Of a stretch of DNA of 64,000 nucleotides, positions 61,467 to 64,000 are shown piece after piece (the stretch's first letter is position 1; every line of letters starts with the position of its first letter). The stretch is from the NCBI GenBank assembly GCA_900104855.1, contig FNSS01000001.1, positions 7,945,001 through 8,009,000 of the forward strand. Direction: 5' to 3'. The stretch comes from Rhizobiales bacterium GAS188. GTDB lineage: Bacteria; Pseudomonadota; Alphaproteobacteria; Rhizobiales; Beijerinckiaceae. The position numbers and the translations under genes were made by a program. A model generated the notes under the pieces. It saw only the letters and a program-made list of their open reading frames with translations, ran no database searches and was not told the DNA's origin.

Positions 61467-61760
61467 TCAGCCACGCACGGCCTCATGGCGCTCGGCGACG
61501 CGCGCTGCGAGGAAATCGGTCGGGCTCGCATCGGCCGGCAAGGCCGTCGCATCGCCGAGATCCGAGCGCGTCAAGCCGATATCCTTCAGCTCATATTCGC
61601 TCATCTGCGCCAGCATTTCGAGCTCGCGCCGGGCTGCAAGCACGCGCAGAGGCCAGGCAAGCACGTTCGTGAGCTTGGCCAAGGCCCGCGACACTGAGGT
61701 CGCGACCGGCGCTGCGGAGAAACCATGATCGGTGGTGCAATCATTGTATGTCGTGCTCAT
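61467..61760 (-). CDS. DUF1127 domain-containing small protein
   Basis: A 97-residue protein with a DUF1127 core: LRVLAARRELEMLAQMSEYE then LKDIGLTRSDL, the typical helical segment with a conserved arginine-rich face. DUF1127 proteins are widespread in alphaproteobacteria, often respond to stress or nutrient limitation, and some short ones bind RNA. An N-terminal 40 residues and an alanine-rich C-terminus flank the domain. ATG 61760 has AGGAG upstream; a GTG three codons earlier is possible. Divergent from a LysR gene. Confidence 0.85.
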   Translation of the reverse strand: MSTTYNDCTTDHGFSAAPVATSVSRALAKLTNVLAWPLRVLAARRELEMLAQMSEYELKDIGLTRSDLGDATALPADASPTDFLAARVAERHEAVRG

Positions 61761-61872
61761 CGTCGCCACTCCTGAGGCGGAACGCTCCCCTCGCCGCGAC
61801 CGGGCGTCGCGTCGTTGCGGGAGCGGTTCGGTTGTTCCGATGCATGGAAGATGGGGGATGACGATTGATTTG

Positions 61873-61888
61873 ACAAACGAATGTTTGT
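61873..61888. promoter_or_regulatory. Inverted repeat ACAAAC-GAAT-GTTTGT in the DUF1127/lysR intergenic region
   Basis: Perfect 6-bp arms with a 4-bp spacer, in an otherwise AT-rich stretch between divergent genes. It fits a LysR-type or other dimeric regulator site. Confidence 0.45.
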
Positions 61889-61893
61889 AATGT

Positions 61894-61918
61894 GATCCAT
61901 CTCGAAATCGGATGGATC
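61894..61918. promoter_or_regulatory. Inverted repeat GATCCAT-N11-ATGGATC overlapping the lysR start
   Basis: Perfect 7-bp arms with an 11-bp spacer fit the T-N11-A form of LysR boxes. The right arm overlaps a possible start codon at 61912, suggesting that the LysR protein starts at 61924 and represses itself. Confidence 0.45.
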
Positions 61919-61923
61919 ATCCC

Positions 61924-62814
61924 ATGCTCGATACCGATCAGCTCCGCAGCTTCCTCGCGATCGTCGACACTGGCAGCTTCACCCGCGCCTCGGAGCGCGT
62001 GCACAAGACCCAATCGGCCGTCTCCATGCATATCAAGCGCCTGGAGGATCGTCTGGGACGCCCGTTGTTCGACAAGCTCGGCCGCGGCGTGCGGCTCTCG
62101 GAAGATGGCGAGAAGCTCGTCGATTATGCACGCCGCATGCTGCAGATCGAGGCGTCGGCGATGGCCGCCATCTCCAATAAGGGTCTTACCGGCCATGTGC
62201 GGCTCGGCATCCCCGACGATTACGCGGACAACTTCCTGCCCGCCATCCTGACCCGTTTCACGCGCCGCCATCCGCTGGTCGAGGTCTCGGTCGTCTGCGA
62301 CGGCAGCCATGCCCTCGACGAGCAGGTGCGCCTGGGGCAACTCGACATCGCGGTCGTCACCGATTGCGAACGCCTGGCCCATGTCGAGGTGCTGCGCGAG
62401 GAGCCGCTGAACTGGGTCACCGGACCGCATTGCTCCACCCATACGGAGCGGCCGCTGCCGCTGGCGCTCGGCCGCGCCTCATGCGTCTGGCGGCAAGGAG
62501 CGGTGGAGCGCCTCAACGAGCGCTCCATCCCCTGGCGTCTGGTCGTGAGCTCGAATAATTACGCGGCGATTGCGCCCGTGGTGCAGGCGGGTCTTGCCAT
62601 CACGGTCCTGCCGCGGAGCGCCTTCAGGACCTGGCAGCGCGTTCTCGGCGCCAAGGAAGGGCTGCCGGCCCTGCCGCCTTGCCGCATCGGCTTCGTCACG
62701 GCGTCCGGCGCCCACACGGCCGAAAGCAAGGCGCTGGGCGAGACCATTCGCGCCGCGCTCGAGACGCGCGCCGATATCGATCTCGACGACATGGCGCAGC
62801 AAACGGCGGCGTAG
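61924..62814 (+). CDS. LysR family transcriptional regulator
   Basis: A 296-residue LysR protein. The DNA-binding domain reads LDTDQLRSFLAIVDTGSFTR, then QSAVSMHIKRLEDRLGRPLF; the effector domain has GHVRLGIPDDYADNFLP and AIAPVVQAGLAITVLPRSAF. Either ATG 61912 or 61924 could start it; 61924 leaves the operator-like repeat outside the coding region. It is divergent from the DUF1127 gene, the probable target, and convergent with eno. Confidence 0.88.
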   Translation: MLDTDQLRSFLAIVDTGSFTRASERVHKTQSAVSMHIKRLEDRLGRPLFDKLGRGVRLSEDGEKLVDYARRMLQIEASAMAAISNKGLTGHVRLGIPDDYADNFLPAILTRFTRRHPLVEVSVVCDGSHALDEQVRLGQLDIAVVTDCERLAHVEVLREEPLNWVTGPHCSTHTERPLPLALGRASCVWRQGAVERLNERSIPWRLVVSSNNYAAIAPVVQAGLAITVLPRSAFRTWQRVLGAKEGLPALPPCRIGFVTASGAHTAESKALGETIRAALETRADIDLDDMAQQTAA

Positions 62815-62843
62815 CGTGATGGTGGGCGCCGCCCCGGCGGCGA

Positions 62844-64000
<1,157 letters not shown>

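Overview
This is a GC-rich window with the gene style of an alphaproteobacterium, most likely Hyphomicrobiales (Rhizobiales). The signs are a pdhA-pdhB-DUF5076-pdhC cluster with ftsB and eno nearby and a lipoyl domain on E1 beta, a DUF3311/MctP-type symporter pair, a DUF1127 protein, dispersed palindromic repeats (including a GCATCAT-CCGAAAAGCGG hairpin I recognise as typical of the order), and several transporter and LysR-rich catabolic operons. I see no rRNA, tRNA, CRISPR array, integrase or transposase. Genus cannot be fixed by eye.

Layout. 1-1.9 kb is a lower-GC accessory stretch: a ParD-like antitoxin cut by the window edge, a GNAT, an unrecognised protein that only reads through with a -1 frameshift, and a tiny membrane protein. 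1.9-5.4 kb (minus) holds two SDRs, a class IV aminotransferase and an RpiR regulator. 5.6-8.5 kb (plus) holds two membrane proteins, LrgA/LrgB and a haloacid dehalogenase. 8.6-10.3 kb has two glutathione transferases. 10.7-14.0 kb (minus) is the sulfate assimilation operon cysH-cysD-cysN, with CysN carrying an extra membrane domain. 14.4-18.2 kb (plus) is a DUF3311/symporter pair and two SDRs, then an L,D-transpeptidase lipoprotein, a MOSC gene remnant and clpB. Large inverted repeats follow the symporter, the transpeptidase and clpB.

22.7-37.2 kb is the most coherent catabolic block. A minus-strand operon runs hyuB-hyuA (ATP-dependent hydantoinase/oxoprolinase/caprolactamase type), a TorT-like binding protein, a sugar-type ABC ATPase and two permeases, with a divergent AraC regulator. 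It is followed by pxpA-accB-accC-pxpB-pxpC, a 5-oxoprolinase PxpABC linked to a biotin carboxylase and carrier, with a divergent LysR. Uptake and ATP-driven opening of a lactam, imide or similar cyclic amide is the simplest joint reading. The HyuB subunit carries a lysine/alanine-rich tail encoded by 15-bp tandem repeats.

38.3-49.8 kb holds a LysR with a divergent PEP mutase/isocitrate lyase-family enzyme, an M29 aminopeptidase, a divergent uracil-DNA-glycosylase-like protein, a phytoene-desaturase/PYROXD2-like oxidoreductase and a complete dipeptide-type ABC transporter. A second PYROXD2-like oxidoreductase follows at 50.8-52.4 kb after an AT-richer patch of small genes.

52.5-64 kb is closer to core genome: pdhA-pdhB-DUF5076-pdhC (minus), a PsiF-like protein, ftsB, a flavin monooxygenase, a D-amino-acid-dehydrogenase-like oxidase, a CHRD protein, DUF1127, a LysR and enolase, whose start lies beyond the right edge. 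The E3 gene (lpd) usually found after pdhC is absent here.
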